DNA of 64,000 nt from Heterohyrax brucei (Eukaryota > Chordata > Mammalia > Hyracoidea > Procaviidae). The position numbers were made by a program, and so were the translations under genes. Under the pieces are notes generated by a model. It saw only the letters and a list, made by a program, of their open reading frames with translations. It had not been told where the DNA came from and made no database searches. The stretch lies in contig CM053142.1 in assembly GCA_028571685.1 (NCBI GenBank), positions 127,464,796-127,528,795 of the forward strand, read 5' to 3'. Below, piece by piece: positions 35,103-46,039 of this stretch; position 1 is the first letter of the stretch, and every line of letters starts with the position of its first letter.

Positions 35103-35208
35103 CACTGTCCTCGTTGCATAGTGGTTAGGTGCCACAAGGTTGGCAGTTTAAATCTACCAGGTGCTCCTTGGAAACTCTATGGGGCAAGTCTACTCTGACC
35201 TATTGATT
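35103..35208 (+). repeat. AfroSINE-type SINE, plus strand, truncated
   Basis: 'cgttgcatagtggttaggtg', 'aggtgctccttggaaactct'. The 3' end after 'tctgacctat' is missing. Confidence 0.85.
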
Positions 35209-35465
35209 TGAAGGTTGTGGCTTGGGCAGATGTCTTATCTCTTGCTGCTGCAGAGCTGATTGGTCGCCTGGCAGGCACTGAGTCAGCCTTGTGAAGTAAG
35301 TTAGTACTCATCTCCTACTTTCTGAATCATAGGTCTTGTATCTGTAGTAGAGCTGCTTTAGAAGTGATAGGAAAAACGTTGCTTTCATCCACATCTTTTC
35401 TCTCTTAAATCACCAATGTGAAAAAGCAGATTAAAAGAAGGTGCTTTGTGATTTTCTTAGTCTAT

Positions 35466-35660
35466 TTGAAGCTCTGGTGGTGCAGCAGCTAAGTGCTCAG
35501 CTGCTAACTGACCCCACCCAGTGGCTCCAAAAGAGAAGGACTTGACAGTCTGCTCCAGTGAAAAATACTGCCAAGAAAACCTTCTGGGGCAATTCTACTC
35601 TGTTGTGTGAGGCTGCCACAGTCAGAATCAACTTGATGGCACGCGTCAACAACAACTCCG
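35466..35660 (+). repeat. AfroSINE-type SINE, long variant, plus strand
   Basis: 'gaagctctggtggtgcagca', 'ttctggggcaattctactct', 'agtcagaatcaacttgatgg', ending in 'aacaacaac'. That ending resembles the RTE-like tail. Confidence 0.85.
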
Positions 35661-36789
35661 AAGCCCTCTGTTGCTTTGTACGTCCTCTTTTCCTCGCCCA
35701 CCTTGCTTGCAGAATAATCATCCCCTCTTTGTCCCCTGCCCCCTGCTTTTTTTCTTGCTCTCTCTTGCTCCTCCCCTTCTTTCTGTCCAAGGAGACTTCT
35801 CTTCATGTCACCACGTCATTCACTCCTCTAACTCCCTCTTCCTCCTCCATCAATGCATATTTATGCAAATCTGAAGTGTCATTTGTTTAAATCTGACTTT
35901 GTCAGAATTCTTTAATTAATGCCATTTTATTGTCTAACATTGTAAAACTCATTTGCACAAAAGAGAACTGAAGGAACTTCAGGTATAGTTGTCCAGTGGT
36001 TTCCTCACGATTAACCAAGAATGGTATTTCAGATGACAGCTTTTCTGTTAGGTCTAGTAATGATGAAACTTCTCACTTTGATAGAAATATCTTTAGGGTA
36101 AAGAAAGAATCTGGAAGTACGATGACTGTCGTTTCTACTGGGTAGTTAGGTAAGAGTCTTGTCTCAGTATTCTGTCCTTGATTAGGTTTCGGCCTACTTG
36201 GCTCGTGCAGCAGGTGGTGAGGAAGCGGTTCTCCTGTGTCGTGCTAAGACAAGCTCCCCTTCATCTGCTGTCTTTCTGACTTGACATCCCCACAAATTAC
36301 TCTGTGTTGGGTGAGATGGTTGCCAAGACAGGCTGTGTAAATTATAACTAAAACCAAGAGTTTTTTCACTTTATAAATTTGGCAGTTTGTTTCTTGAAAG
36401 CACCTCATTTCCTTTACTTTGGCTCTAGGAAAATTAACCACGAGTCACACATTTTTCCCTGTGGTTTCCTCAGACCCTGTGATTGTCTTCTGTTGGGCTA
36501 TTAAGCTGGCTCAAGATAGTTTTCAGATTCAGGTTTGAGTGTTGGTGGTGGTGATGATAGTGAGTATCAGAAGCTCATTTAAGTACGTTAATAAAATTTA
36601 TTTCATGAGAAGTGAACTGTCTTGAAATTTGCCAGGATTAAACTACCAATGTCTCAGCCACATTTATTCATAATTCAAAGGAACACTCTAGAATCTCAGA
36701 CACCCTTGATGCTTTTCCCACTATTTAACCGGGCCATAAGTAAGAAGTAACCTAAGACAGATTCCACAATGAAGCATTTAAAGTGCCCG
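35661..36789. other. no recognisable feature
   Basis: Unique-looking intergenic sequence with short pyrimidine-rich stretches (35690-35860). No gene is supported. Confidence 0.5.
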
Positions 36790-36948
36790 TAAGCCCTGGT
36801 GGCAACATAGTTCAGAGTTCAGCTTCTAACCAAATACTGGCAGTTGGAATCCACCAGCTGCGACTTGGAAACACAAATAGGACAGAGCAGTTCTACTCTG
36901 TCCTACATGGTCGTTATGAGTTGGAATCAACTCAGTGAAACACAGCAG
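36790..36948 (+). repeat. AfroSINE-type SINE, plus strand
   Basis: 'agccctggtggcaacatagt', 'cagttggaatccaccagctg', 'gttatgagttggaatcaact'. Confidence 0.85.
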
Positions 36949-37424
36949 TAACAGCAACATAAGTACAGAACTGCAAAGTTGTTCCCTGGATAGTGTTCAT
37001 GGCTTGGCAGCACTTACCACAAACATGCACTTAGCAATGTACATCTTTGTCTCTCCCATGAGTCTGCAAAGCCCTCAGGTTCACTGTTGTATCACGGAAC
37101 CAGGGTCCTTAGAAGAAATTTATTAAGTGAAAGTCAGGGGTGCCTAGTTTTGCTTGTATAATTGCTCACAATTCATAATTGCTCAGAAGTCATAATTAAG
37201 CTATGACTTAGTTTTCCTCTGGGAAATGATCACATGCCGTTTTCTTGGGAGGTGTGGTGAAGATTTGGCCACATACTTATTTAAAGGAAACTGAAAGCCC
37301 TGAGACTGAGTGACACACAGTACATCTTGTAACTTTTAAGGTCTTTGGCTTCTAGTAAATCTGGGTGCTGTCCCTTCTCCTCCTTTGAAATAATAAAAAG
37401 AATAATAATTCTAGCCATAACGAA

Positions 37425-37595
37425 ATGCTGGATATCAGACACCGGGTTAAGTGCATCGTACACGTAGTGTCTTCCTTCCTCAGCAACGTCAGGAAAGCCC
37501 TGTACTTCTCCATTTTACAGATTAGGAAACAAAGGTGCAGAGAGGGTGAGTAGCTTTGTCAAGGTGGCTCGGCTGGAGTGGTGGGAGGGTAAGCA
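37425..37595 (+). repeat. MIR SINE fragment
   Basis: 'tctccattttacagattagg', 'aaacaaaggtgcagagaggg' and 'agtagctttgtcaaggtggc' form the MIR 3' pattern. Confidence 0.75.
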
Positions 37596-38431
37596 CCGCC
37601 AGTCTGCCTCCAGAGCCTGCCTTCTGAAAGTCTTTTACTCCCCTGGGGCAAATACATTAGATCATCTGTTACCAGCAATTGAGGAGATCAAGAACTATTC
37701 CAAGGCAGATTTTGTTGCCTTTTCAGTCTTTAATCAGTCTTTCAAACCTTCCAGCTGGCATGACTCCCTGCTGGTAGGAAGATGTTTTATTTACCAAAAC
37801 GTGCCTCAAGAAGCCTTCCTAGAGCAGCCAGTGTGTCTTGGGGAAGAAGGAGTTAAGTGCTGACAGTCAGGCCTTCCTGTGCATGTCCAGCCAGCAGCAG
37901 TTCATCACAAGCCCACTGCTTTGATCCTGGCAGCTCTCCTTTCAGGCGGGGGTGGGGGGAGCAGGGAGGTTTTGACATAGGGAAGCAGTAAAGACCATAG
38001 AGAAAAGGGTCTTGTTTGCTTCCTGGGTGGATCGCCTCCTTCTTGGCATCCAGCCAGGAAGCGAGTCTTTTCCTGCCTTAAAATGTCAGGGAAATAAATC
38101 TCCTTCCTGTAAAACAGACCTGTGAGAGGCCTGCGGGCAGCCGTGTGGAATCCGTCAGGCTAGTTGACTTGGCCATCACCGTGGCCAGTGTGTGGCCTGG
38201 GTTGGGGGGGTGGCAGACCCTGGACAGGTGGAACCTCAACATAAGCCAGGGAGAGAAAGCTAGTGCAGGGGAGGTCTTTGACCCTAGGGACTGGCAGCCA
38301 GGGAGGGGGATGGGCAGTCGCCAGGAATTAGGTGGCCTAAGACTCAGGGGAAGGAAGCCGTAGAGAAGGAGCAGTTTGACTCCTGGGTCTTGAAGGTGGG
38401 GTGATGAGTCGGGCAGCAGTATCCACTGTGA
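37596..38431. other. no gene seen; G-rich patches
   Basis: Unique-looking and GC-richer than its flanks. Two G-rich patches (about 37946-37970 and 38200-38215) could form quadruplexes. Open frames here lack motifs. Confidence 0.45.
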
Positions 38432-38590
38432 AAGGAAACGCTGGTCATGCAGGGGTTAAGAGCTACAGCTGCTAACCAAAAAGTCAGCAGTTCCGATACA
38501 CCAGGCACCGTTAGAAATGCTATGGCACAGTTCTGCCCTATCCTATAGGGCTGTTATGCGTCAGAATTGACTGGGCAGCAATGGGTATCC
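38432..38590 (+). repeat. AfroSINE-type SINE, plus strand
   Basis: 'gctgctaaccaaaaagtcag', 'cctatcctatagggctgtta', 'cgtcagaattgactgggcag'. Confidence 0.85.
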
Positions 38591-38702
38591 ACTATGACAG
38601 TCACAACCTGATGCAGGATTAGGATAATTTCTGACAACTAACCCATCTAAGCAGGGTATAACTTACACTGGTAGTCACTGTTTGACCTATTTTTACTTGG
38701 TG

Positions 38703-38912
38703 TAAGAGGCCTTGGGAGGCAGAATTAGTTAAATGCTTGACTGCTAACCAAAAGATTGGCAGTTTGAATCTACCCTTAGGCACCTTGGAAGAGAGACCTG
38801 ATGATTTGCTCCCAAAAGGTCACCTTGAAAACTCTATGGAAAGCAGTTGTACTCTGCCCACATGGGTTGCTATGAGTTAGAATCAGTTACACAATGACTG
38901 CTTTTTTTCTTT
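38703..38912 (+). repeat. AfroSINE-type SINE, long variant, plus strand
   Basis: 'gactgctaaccaaaagattg', 'caccttggaagagagacctg', 'gggttgctatgagttagaat'. Confidence 0.85.
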
Positions 38913-38983
38913 TTTAATTTGCATTATCAGCAAGGGAAGAATAGTCAGTCAGTCAACAGTATTTATTTAATACAAAGAGGATA

Positions 38984-39146
38984 CTGCAAACCCTGGTGGC
39001 ATAGTGCTTAAGTGTTACGGCTACTAACTAAAACGTTGGCAGTTCAAATCCAGCAAGTGCTACTTGGAAACTTTATGGGGCAGCTCTACTCTGTCCTATA
39101 GGGTTGCTATGAGTTGGAATTGATGACAGTGGGTTTGGTTTGGGGT
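38984..39146 (+). repeat. AfroSINE-type SINE, plus strand
   Basis: Close to full length: 'aaaccctggtggcatagtgc', 'ctacttggaaactttatggg', 'tagggttgctatgagttgga', and the tail 'gggtttggtttgg'. Confidence 0.92.
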
Positions 39147-39504
39147 GTTAAGAGGATACCAAACAGCCCTCTGTTTACATAGTCAGAGAAACATAAGAGT
39201 AATAGTAGCAGTTCTTTTCCAAAAGTCAGAGGAAATTTGTCATGAAAAGCCAAGTCATGAATCTATCAATGTTTTACTTCTACACAGATGATGGTGGCCT
39301 AGGAGGACTGGCTAGTTTTTCCTCTATGTGTTCTCAGGGTATTGTAGGTAAAGAACACCTTTTCCATGCTACCAAGTATCCCACAGGGTCAGAGGTAATA
39401 CATTCAGTTGTTTGCTAAGGGAATCAACTGTGCCCCTGTGAAGGTGGAGATCTCTGGATCCCAGAGGTGGCCAGATACTCACCATAGAGCTGAGCCCTAC
39501 GTGG

Positions 39505-39838
39505 TAAACAGTGATAGTCCAGAGGTGGAATTCTCTCTTTCCATGCAGGAGACCTGGGTTCAATGCCTAGCCAGTGCACCTCGTGTGCAGCCTCTGCCCA
39601 TCTGTCTGTGGAGGCTTGGTGGAGCCTCTGGTGCTGAACAGGTTTCAGTAGAGCTTCTGGCTAAGATGGACTAGGAAAAACAGGCCTGGCAATCTACTTC
39701 TGAAAATGAGCCAAGGAAAACCACCTGGATCACAACAGCCATGATCCACAACCAGTCATGAGGATTGAGAAGGACTGGGCAGCAGTATGTTGTTGAGTTA
39801 TATATGGAGTTGCTGTAAGTTGAAGGGCAGATACAACA
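39505..39838 (+). repeat. tRNA-Gly-headed SINE with RTE-like tail
   Basis: The first 75 bp follow a glycine tRNA gene: 'agaggtggaattctct' in the A-box region and 'gggttcaatgcctagccag' in the B-box and acceptor-stem region. The body ('aatctacttctgaaaatgag', 'gatcacaacagccatgatcc') and the end ('gagttgctgtaagttgaagg', 'agctagcaacatcaat') are a SINE body and an RTE-like tail. It is not a functional tRNA gene because the cloverleaf is decayed. Confidence 0.75.
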
Positions 39839-41324
39839 GGAGCTAGCAACATCAATAAAGGACTAGGAAACAAAAGGAGCTCTCTCCTCCTTTATGTGTC
39901 TTTTCCTTCTCCCAGGATATCCTTGGTCTGTCCAGTCTAGCTTTCTTGACAGTGTGCAAAGCCTCCTGGGTGCCAGCTTTGAAGGTAAGGGGGAGCCCCT
40001 TTACCCTACAGTTTCTCTTGCTGAGAAATCCTGCTTCTTGACTTTTCAGCACCCTTATGTGGCAATGCGTTACTTACAATGCCTAAAATATTTGGGGTGG
40101 AAGGGGTGGAAGCAGGGAAAGTAATAATATTAGTGACACGCCATAAATCCACAGAGACAGGGATGCTGAAAGTGGCAGAATTAAGGACTTTGGAAAGCAC
40201 ACGAGGTCAGCTGTGTAGAGGGTGCCATTGTGAAACACTGAAGGACTGTTTTCTTAATCCTGGTGTGCAATGTGTACAGAGAGCATTCGGGACTTCCACC
40301 ATTAGAGCAGTGATTTCACATGAGCTTAGTATTTCATGTTAATCGTTTTGACATTTCCAGGCATAGTCTAATATTGGTCCCCATTCTACAACAGCCTATT
40401 TCCCTCTTCTCTACATGAAAGGCAAAGCTGTTGAGTGTTCCAGCCCTGTTGGGTCTGGACTTCTACCAACTGTTTGTTTTAACTGAAGTATGATTCCTTG
40501 GTATGCAGGAGAATGGCAATTTTTCTTTCTAGCTATCCCTTTTATGAGACTGGGGTAAAGGAATTAAAAATTTGAGGGAGACAAGGTAGATTGTAGAGGG
40601 AGGAAGTATTTTAAGAAACAGAATGAGGAAAATTAATTTGGTTTATAAGGATAGGGATTGAGGTTTCTTTCTCCTAGAGCATAGAATAACATCTATAATT
40701 TGGGTTTGAATACTCACAATTTTGATTATTTCTTTTATTATTCTCCTATCATGTACTTCATCTAGAACAATGATTTGCATTTTTATATGTTATGCTCCAT
40801 TAAAAACTTTAAAAAGAGAGTCCCTCCATAATTTTTAAAAGGCCCGCTTTCCCAAGGAGAACATATATTTATTTTGCTATGATATAGATAATTTTGGAAA
40901 AGTTTTAAAAGCATAAAACTATGCTGAGATGTTATTAAACTTTGTTCTGAATTATCAGCAGTTAGGAAAACCCTATGTTTCATTAGATTTTACATTGGTA
41001 AAATTCAACCTTTTTCCTGGTGTGCAAACTTTGGATGGAAAGGCTCTTTTTAAGAAAAACAAAACAAAGCAAAAACTTCATAACATGTAGTTAGCTACCA
41101 TAAAACTACAGTAAATACTACTTTTATTGGTGGAATACTAAAGCAGATTTTTAAATGCAGAAGTAAAATAGTGATGCCAACTGTTAGTGTTGTCATGTGA
41201 CATTGAGGTAATGGTCCTAGCTCTTGCATGAGACAAAAAAAGAAATACATAAAGATTGAAAACAAACAGACAATGCTGTCCATCTAGACAACTGAAAAAG
41301 CTCAAGTCTCAAACCGTTACTAGC
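39839..41324. other. no recognisable feature
   Basis: Intergenic sequence. Overlapping short open frames around 39850-40340 show no family motif. Confidence 0.45.
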
Positions 41325-41765
41325 AAAATAGATCTGCAAGACAGTCAGAGTCTAAGATATCTGGGGTATAACTCCAAAGCAACCAAATCCAGTGCTTTCG
41401 AGTCAATTCTGACTTAATGGCAACCCTATAGACAGAGTAGAACTGCCCCATAGAGTTTCCAAGGATCACCTGGTTAGCAGACATAGCACTTAACCTCTAC
41501 ACTACCAGTGTTTCTTCTGGGATATAGTGATACCCAATTAGAAAGCATAAAGGAAAGAAAGACCGAACTCACAAGAGTAACAAAAACACTACAGTGTTTA
41601 GTAATAAACCTAACAATAAATAGATAAGACCTATACAAAGAAAATTATAATACTTTAATGAAGGATGTGATGAAAATCCTAAGAATTATGTCTTGTTCTT
41701 CAGTAGAAAGACTCAGCATTGAAAAGATGTCAGTTGTCTCCCAAATCAACCTCTTAATTCAGTGG
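41325..41765 (+). repeat. old L1 ORF2 fragment, plus strand, split by a SINE
   Basis: 'agacctatacaaagaaaatt' and 'agactcagcattgaaaagat' parallel the segment of L1 ORF2 that reads DLYKENYK and GRLNIVKM in the copy at 14169-18480. Confidence 0.65.
41377..41517 (-). repeat. AfroSINE-type SINE, minus strand
   Basis: 'ccaaatccagtgctttcgag', 'gacagagtagaactgcccca', 'gagtttccaaggatcacctg'. Inserted in the L1 fragment. Confidence 0.88.
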
Positions 41766-42199
41766 AAGTCAAGTAAAAGCAGGGAGCAGTTCTGGTGGAG
41801 GGCAAAAACAGCTCAGGATAAATGGAGTCCTTCAGGCTCCAAAGCTCTGGAGGCAGTGGCAGAACAGCCCTTTCAAAGGAGCATGTCCCAGCTCCAGTCC
41901 CACCGGGGATGCCCATGTATACTTCGGGGACTCAGTGCAGCAAACTTGGCAGGCTGCGGCTCTCCTGGTGATGCTACAAGGCAGGAAGACAATGGCATCA
42001 GTGCAAGGGGAGATGTCTCCTCTGCTGACTGGATCAGACCTCACTGGGGTAAGGAGGGTCACAGCTGACCCGCAGTTCTGGTGTTTGTCACAAGAGAGGA
42101 AAGGATCCCAGGGTGTGGAGAGCAAGTGTTCTCTTACGAGCAAGGAAGGCAGACTTTCTGGGAAATTGTTTTTAAATGTATGATCATACATACATATAT

Positions 42200-42368
42200 A
42201 CGGAGCCTTGATGGCACAGTGGTTAGGAGCTTGGCTGCTAACCAAAAGGTCAGAAGTTCAAATCCACTAGCTGCTCCTTGGAAACTCTTAAGAGGCAGTT
42301 CTACTCAGCCCAATATAGGGTCACTATGAGTCAGAATTGGCTCAACAGCAATGGGTTTGGTTTTGATT
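42200..42368 (+). repeat. AfroSINE-type SINE, plus strand
   Basis: 'cggagccttgatggcacagt', 'ctgctccttggaaactctta', 'tcactatgagtcagaattgg', and the tail 'tgggtttggttttg'. Confidence 0.9.
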
Positions 42369-42399
42369 GTACACATACGTACCCACATATACTCATATA

Positions 42400-42953
42400 C
42401 AATGTCTGACAATTAAGTCCGTGAACTTACTTGTTTTAAGTGCTACATACCTCATTGCTGACTATCACTATGGTCACCTCTGCAGTTCTCCCCTTGGTAA
42501 GCTATGCACCAATGCCAGTGCCTAGTTCACCCTTCAAAGCAATTTCGGAAGGCTTTCTGGAATAGCCGTTGTGCATGGTGGCGTAGTGCAAGTTCATGAA
42601 CTTAATTGCATAGTTGTCTGTAAGGGAGTTTTTAGCTAGTGAACAAATAACTATTGGAACACTCCAACACTCACCTGATCTGACCCCCAATGACTTTCGT
42701 CTTTACCCAAAGATAAAGGAAATATTGAAAGGAAGGCATTTTGATGACATTCAGGACTTCAAGGGTAATATGACAACAGCTCTGATGGCCATTCCAGTAA
42801 AAGAGTTCCAAAATTGCTCTGAAGAGCGAACTAGGAGCTGTCTTCGGTGCATGACCTTCCAAGGTGAGTACTTCGAAGGCGACCATAGCGATATTCAGCA
42901 ATGAGATACGGAGTACTTTTTCTAGGATGAGTATGCGAACTTGTCAGACGTCT
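42400..42953 (+). mobile_element. mariner DNA transposon, internally deleted
   Basis: Terminal inverted repeats: the left end contains 'gtctgacaattaagtccgtg' and the right end contains the reverse counterpart 'gcgaacttgtcagac'. TA dinucleotides flank both ends (42398-42399 and 42954-42955), as expected for Tc1/mariner integration. At about 554 bp it is less than half of a complete mariner (about 1.3 kb). The interior keeps only the last part of a transposase. Confidence 0.8.
42614..42904 (+). pseudogene. mariner transposase C-terminal remnant
   Basis: The frame contains HSPDLTPNDF, which corresponds to the mariner 'HSPDLAP.D' block (the region of the third catalytic aspartate). It then continues with a K/R-rich C-terminal part ending EYFEGDHSDIQQ. 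The N-terminal DNA-binding domain and the first catalytic aspartates are absent. Mariner transposase cuts and pastes the element through its inverted repeats, and this fragment cannot do so. It lies between inverted repeats that share its orientation. The family call is firm; the subfamily is not assigned. Confidence 0.85.
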
Positions 42954-42955
42954 TA

Positions 42956-44344
42956 TGCACACACACACCCTCCTATGATTATATGCCAGACAATTTGGTG
43001 ATGTTTGATGTCATTTTAAGTGATCAGGAGAGAAAGGCCAGACAACTCTGTAGTCTAGAAAAAGCTGCTACAGGTCTGGGAGCCAAAACCTTCTCCGAAA
43101 CACCAGCAAAGGTTTGTTAAGAAGTAATATAGACAGAAAATAAAGAAACAAAACCAGTTCCAAGAAAAAAATTCCCACTGATTCCTCAGGAGAAATAGAT
43201 CCGGGGTAGTCAGGGCTAAGAGTAGTCTGGAAAACCACAGTGACATGTGACTGCAAGGACAGTGACAGCAAATTAGATAGGTAATCAGTGTGTCTCTTGC
43301 CAAATTGCTGTCTAATGTATGCCTTGAAGTCCCGTCACTCAGAGGATGCCCGGGGGTCATGTTATTTTGGGGGTGGAGTATCAGGACACAGATGTGTGAC
43401 TCTTTTCCCTCAGTATCCCTGTCATTCTTCCATGATCTCCTGTCAAGCAGACAACCAGACTTAGGCTGTTGGGCTCATGTAGGCTCAGACTTTAGCCCTC
43501 TCTTTCAGAGAATTGTTAAAGGATGTGGCACTTTTTTGCCCTGCCATTAGGGCACAATAGTTTCTGGAATCTGATGGGGATGTTTACATGTGTCCAGGAA
43601 CTTTTCTCCATACTTCTCTCCTGCTGACCACCAGAATAGAAATTTGGAAAAGCAGAACCATTTCTTCAATGTGTTTCTTACAGAAACTGTGTTCATGTCT
43701 GGGTTTGCCATTCAGTTTTGCACGAAGAACTTTATGAAGTGGAAATGGCTGAACTCATTTGGCAGGGCTCTTGATTGCAGACAGCCAGTTCCCAAATCCC
43801 TGAGGTGTGAGGGCTGGGTCCTCCCAGCACGTTCTTTTCAATAAACATTCCCACACTCGGCCTTTTAGTCTAGCACCCAGTCCCTGCCCTCCCAGCGCCT
43901 GGGGCTTTCCACCTTGGCTCTGGCCCCTCCAAACCTGGGCTGGGCTCTCCAATTCCAGGTTGACCTTGGCTGAGTGCCCAAGTGGCCATTCTTGTAACAA
44001 GAGAAAATCTCAGGCAGAGATTTCTGTAGCTGGCCTCTCTTCACAACTTTTTAGTACTCAAGGCACATGCAACCCCTAGCTGACACTTAGCAAAAGCAAG
44101 AGCACTAGTTTAACAGAAGTCTGTGTTTACGGAATTGGCTTCGGCCTTTGGTGGCCTGGCTGCAGAGTCCACAGCGAGAAGAGCCTGAGATGGACCCAGT
44201 GGTTTGTCTACCTAGCCTGAGTTTGTTCAGCAGCTGTGGGCTGGCCTTCTCAGTACACACTCCTACCTCCCCGCTGTAGAGGGAAAACCTCATAGGGCAT
44301 TCATAGGATAAAAACCACCACTGTGTCCCTGGGCATTTTACAAA
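42956..44344. other. no recognisable feature
   Basis: Intergenic sequence of mixed composition. Overlapping open frames at 43750-44080 occur on both strands in a GC-richer patch and show no motif. Confidence 0.45.
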
Positions 44345-44465
44345 AACCTTTTAAGCCTCATTTTCCTGGTCTACGAAATGGACACAATGATAATACCGAC
44401 TATTTAGGATAGCTGTGATGATTCAGTGAGACACCTTTTTATCTCGGTGCTTGGCTACCTGAAAA
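44345..44465 (-). repeat. MIR SINE fragment, minus strand
   Basis: 'agcctcattttcctggtcta' and 'cgaaatggacacaatgataa' followed by 'gtgatgattcagtgagac' is the minus-strand MIR pattern. Confidence 0.7.
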
Positions 44466-44761
44466 TTATTGATTATTAACTGACTCGACCAAATCAGGTA
44501 ACGATGATAATGAAATAGAGCAAAGTGAACAGTCAAGTGGGAATATCTGGGCTTCTATTTTTTTAACTTATAACAAGAATACTCCCATAATTCAGGGGGT
44601 AGCAGGTTTTTGTCTTACTGTCAGAAGTAAGTGGGGTATGACAGGACTTGGGAAAAAGCACTTAACATCAGACCAACTTGTGACTCAAGAGAGCTTTGCA
44701 AATTTTCTAACTATTTGACCCTAAAATCTTTGAGCCTCAGTTTCCTTCTTGGTAAAATGTG

Positions 44762-44962
44762 GACCCCCTTGCCATCAAGACAAATTTGACTCATAGTGAT
44801 CCCATGTGTTCCAGAGCAGAACTGGACCCCATGGAGTTTTCAATGACTGTCATCTATGGAAGCTGATTGCCAGCCTTTCTTCTGTAGCCCTGCTGTGGGA
44901 GTTCAAACCACCAACTTTTAGGCTAATAGCCAGATGCAAGCTGTTTGCACCCCCCAGGGACC
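44762..44962 (-). repeat. AfroSINE-type SINE, long variant, minus strand
   Basis: 'ccttgccatcaagacaaatt', 'gccagcctttcttctgtagc', 'gggagttcaaaccaccaact'. Confidence 0.85.
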
Positions 44963-44994
44963 TTTAAATAGAGACCACCAAAAAACTGAACCAA

Positions 44995-45060
44995 ATGAAA
45001 CCAGTTGCTGTTGAATTGATTCCAACACATGGTGACCCACGTAAGGGAGCCGGGAGGATA
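44995..45060 (-). repeat. AfroSINE-type SINE 3' end, minus strand
   Basis: 'gaaaccagttgctgttgaat' then 'gattccaacacatggtgacc'. Only the tail-proximal 65 bp are present. Confidence 0.75.
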
Positions 45061-45352
45061 AATGAGACGTTTGGGTATCTTTCTTTGGACTGCTGCTACC
45101 AGCACCCTGCTTTTAGCTTTCCTACAGTCTGGCTTTTCCCAAACTCCTGACATTATCTGCAGTCTAATCTACTTGGCTCCGATTTTTCTTCCCTATCCAA
45201 CCAATCCATTGCTCCTCGTGCTTTGGTGTGACATGTTAAATATTTATAAGTTGAAGTTTCTAGGCCAATTTCGATACAAATCTGGAGACTTCACTGTGCT
45301 TCTTTAAAATCTTCCTTGAACTAGTTCATTGCCTTTGATGCCTTTGTCTCTG

Positions 45353-45768
45353 CCTTAGTTACCTAGTGCTGCCATAACAAAAAGACCACAAGTGGATGAC
45401 TTTAAAGGCGAGAAATTTATTATCTTACTGTTTTGGAGGCTAGAAGACAAGGGTAGCCTTCTGTAGACTCTCAGGAAAAAATCCTTGTCTCTATCAGCTT
45501 CTGTAACCCCTGGCATTACTCAGCTTATCGATCGATGGATTCTCATGTGACGTCTTCCTCATCTGCGTGACTCTGTGTCTGTTTTGCTCTTTTCATGAGA
45601 CATCACTGAAAAAAGATCAGGTTTGAGGCCCAGACTACTCAGGAGTGGCCTCGTTAACAGAAAAAAGAAAATCTCTGTTTCTCAACAATTCACACATTCA
45701 TAGCTACAGGGGTTAGCACTTAGTGTATCTTTTGAGGGGACACGATTCAATTAATAAGAATCTCCCTT
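45353..45768 (-). mobile_element. MLT1-type LTR, minus strand
   Basis: 'gttacctagtgctgccataa', 'ttttggaggctagaagacaa', 'tcatgtgacgtcttcctcat' and 'gaggggacacgattcaatta' give the MLT1 layout. Confidence 0.8.
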
Positions 45769-46039
45769 ACTGTAAGCGTCAGGATGATATATAAATAATG
45801 CACGTGCTGCCACCACACTCCCCTGAGCCCCCAGCAGACATCACCAATTGATCACAGCGTGTTTTCCCATGAGCACAGAGTCTCAGAGCATCTTATAGCT
45901 CATTGAACTGCTCATGAAGAAAATAATCCTTTAGCCATCGATTTATGTCAGTGTATTTGCTACCTCTCTGGGGCTTGTGAACCTGTCAGTATGTTTTTTG
46001 TAGTCATCCATCCTTCTCCTGTCTACTCCATTAGACTGA

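Noticed and set aside
39505-39580. Functional tRNA-Gly gene
   Set aside because: The tRNA-like part has mismatches in the stems and is fused to a SINE body and tail. It is a SINE head.
41658-42183. 136-codon open frame as a gene
   Set aside because: Its start lies in an L1 ORF2 fragment and the rest shows no motif.
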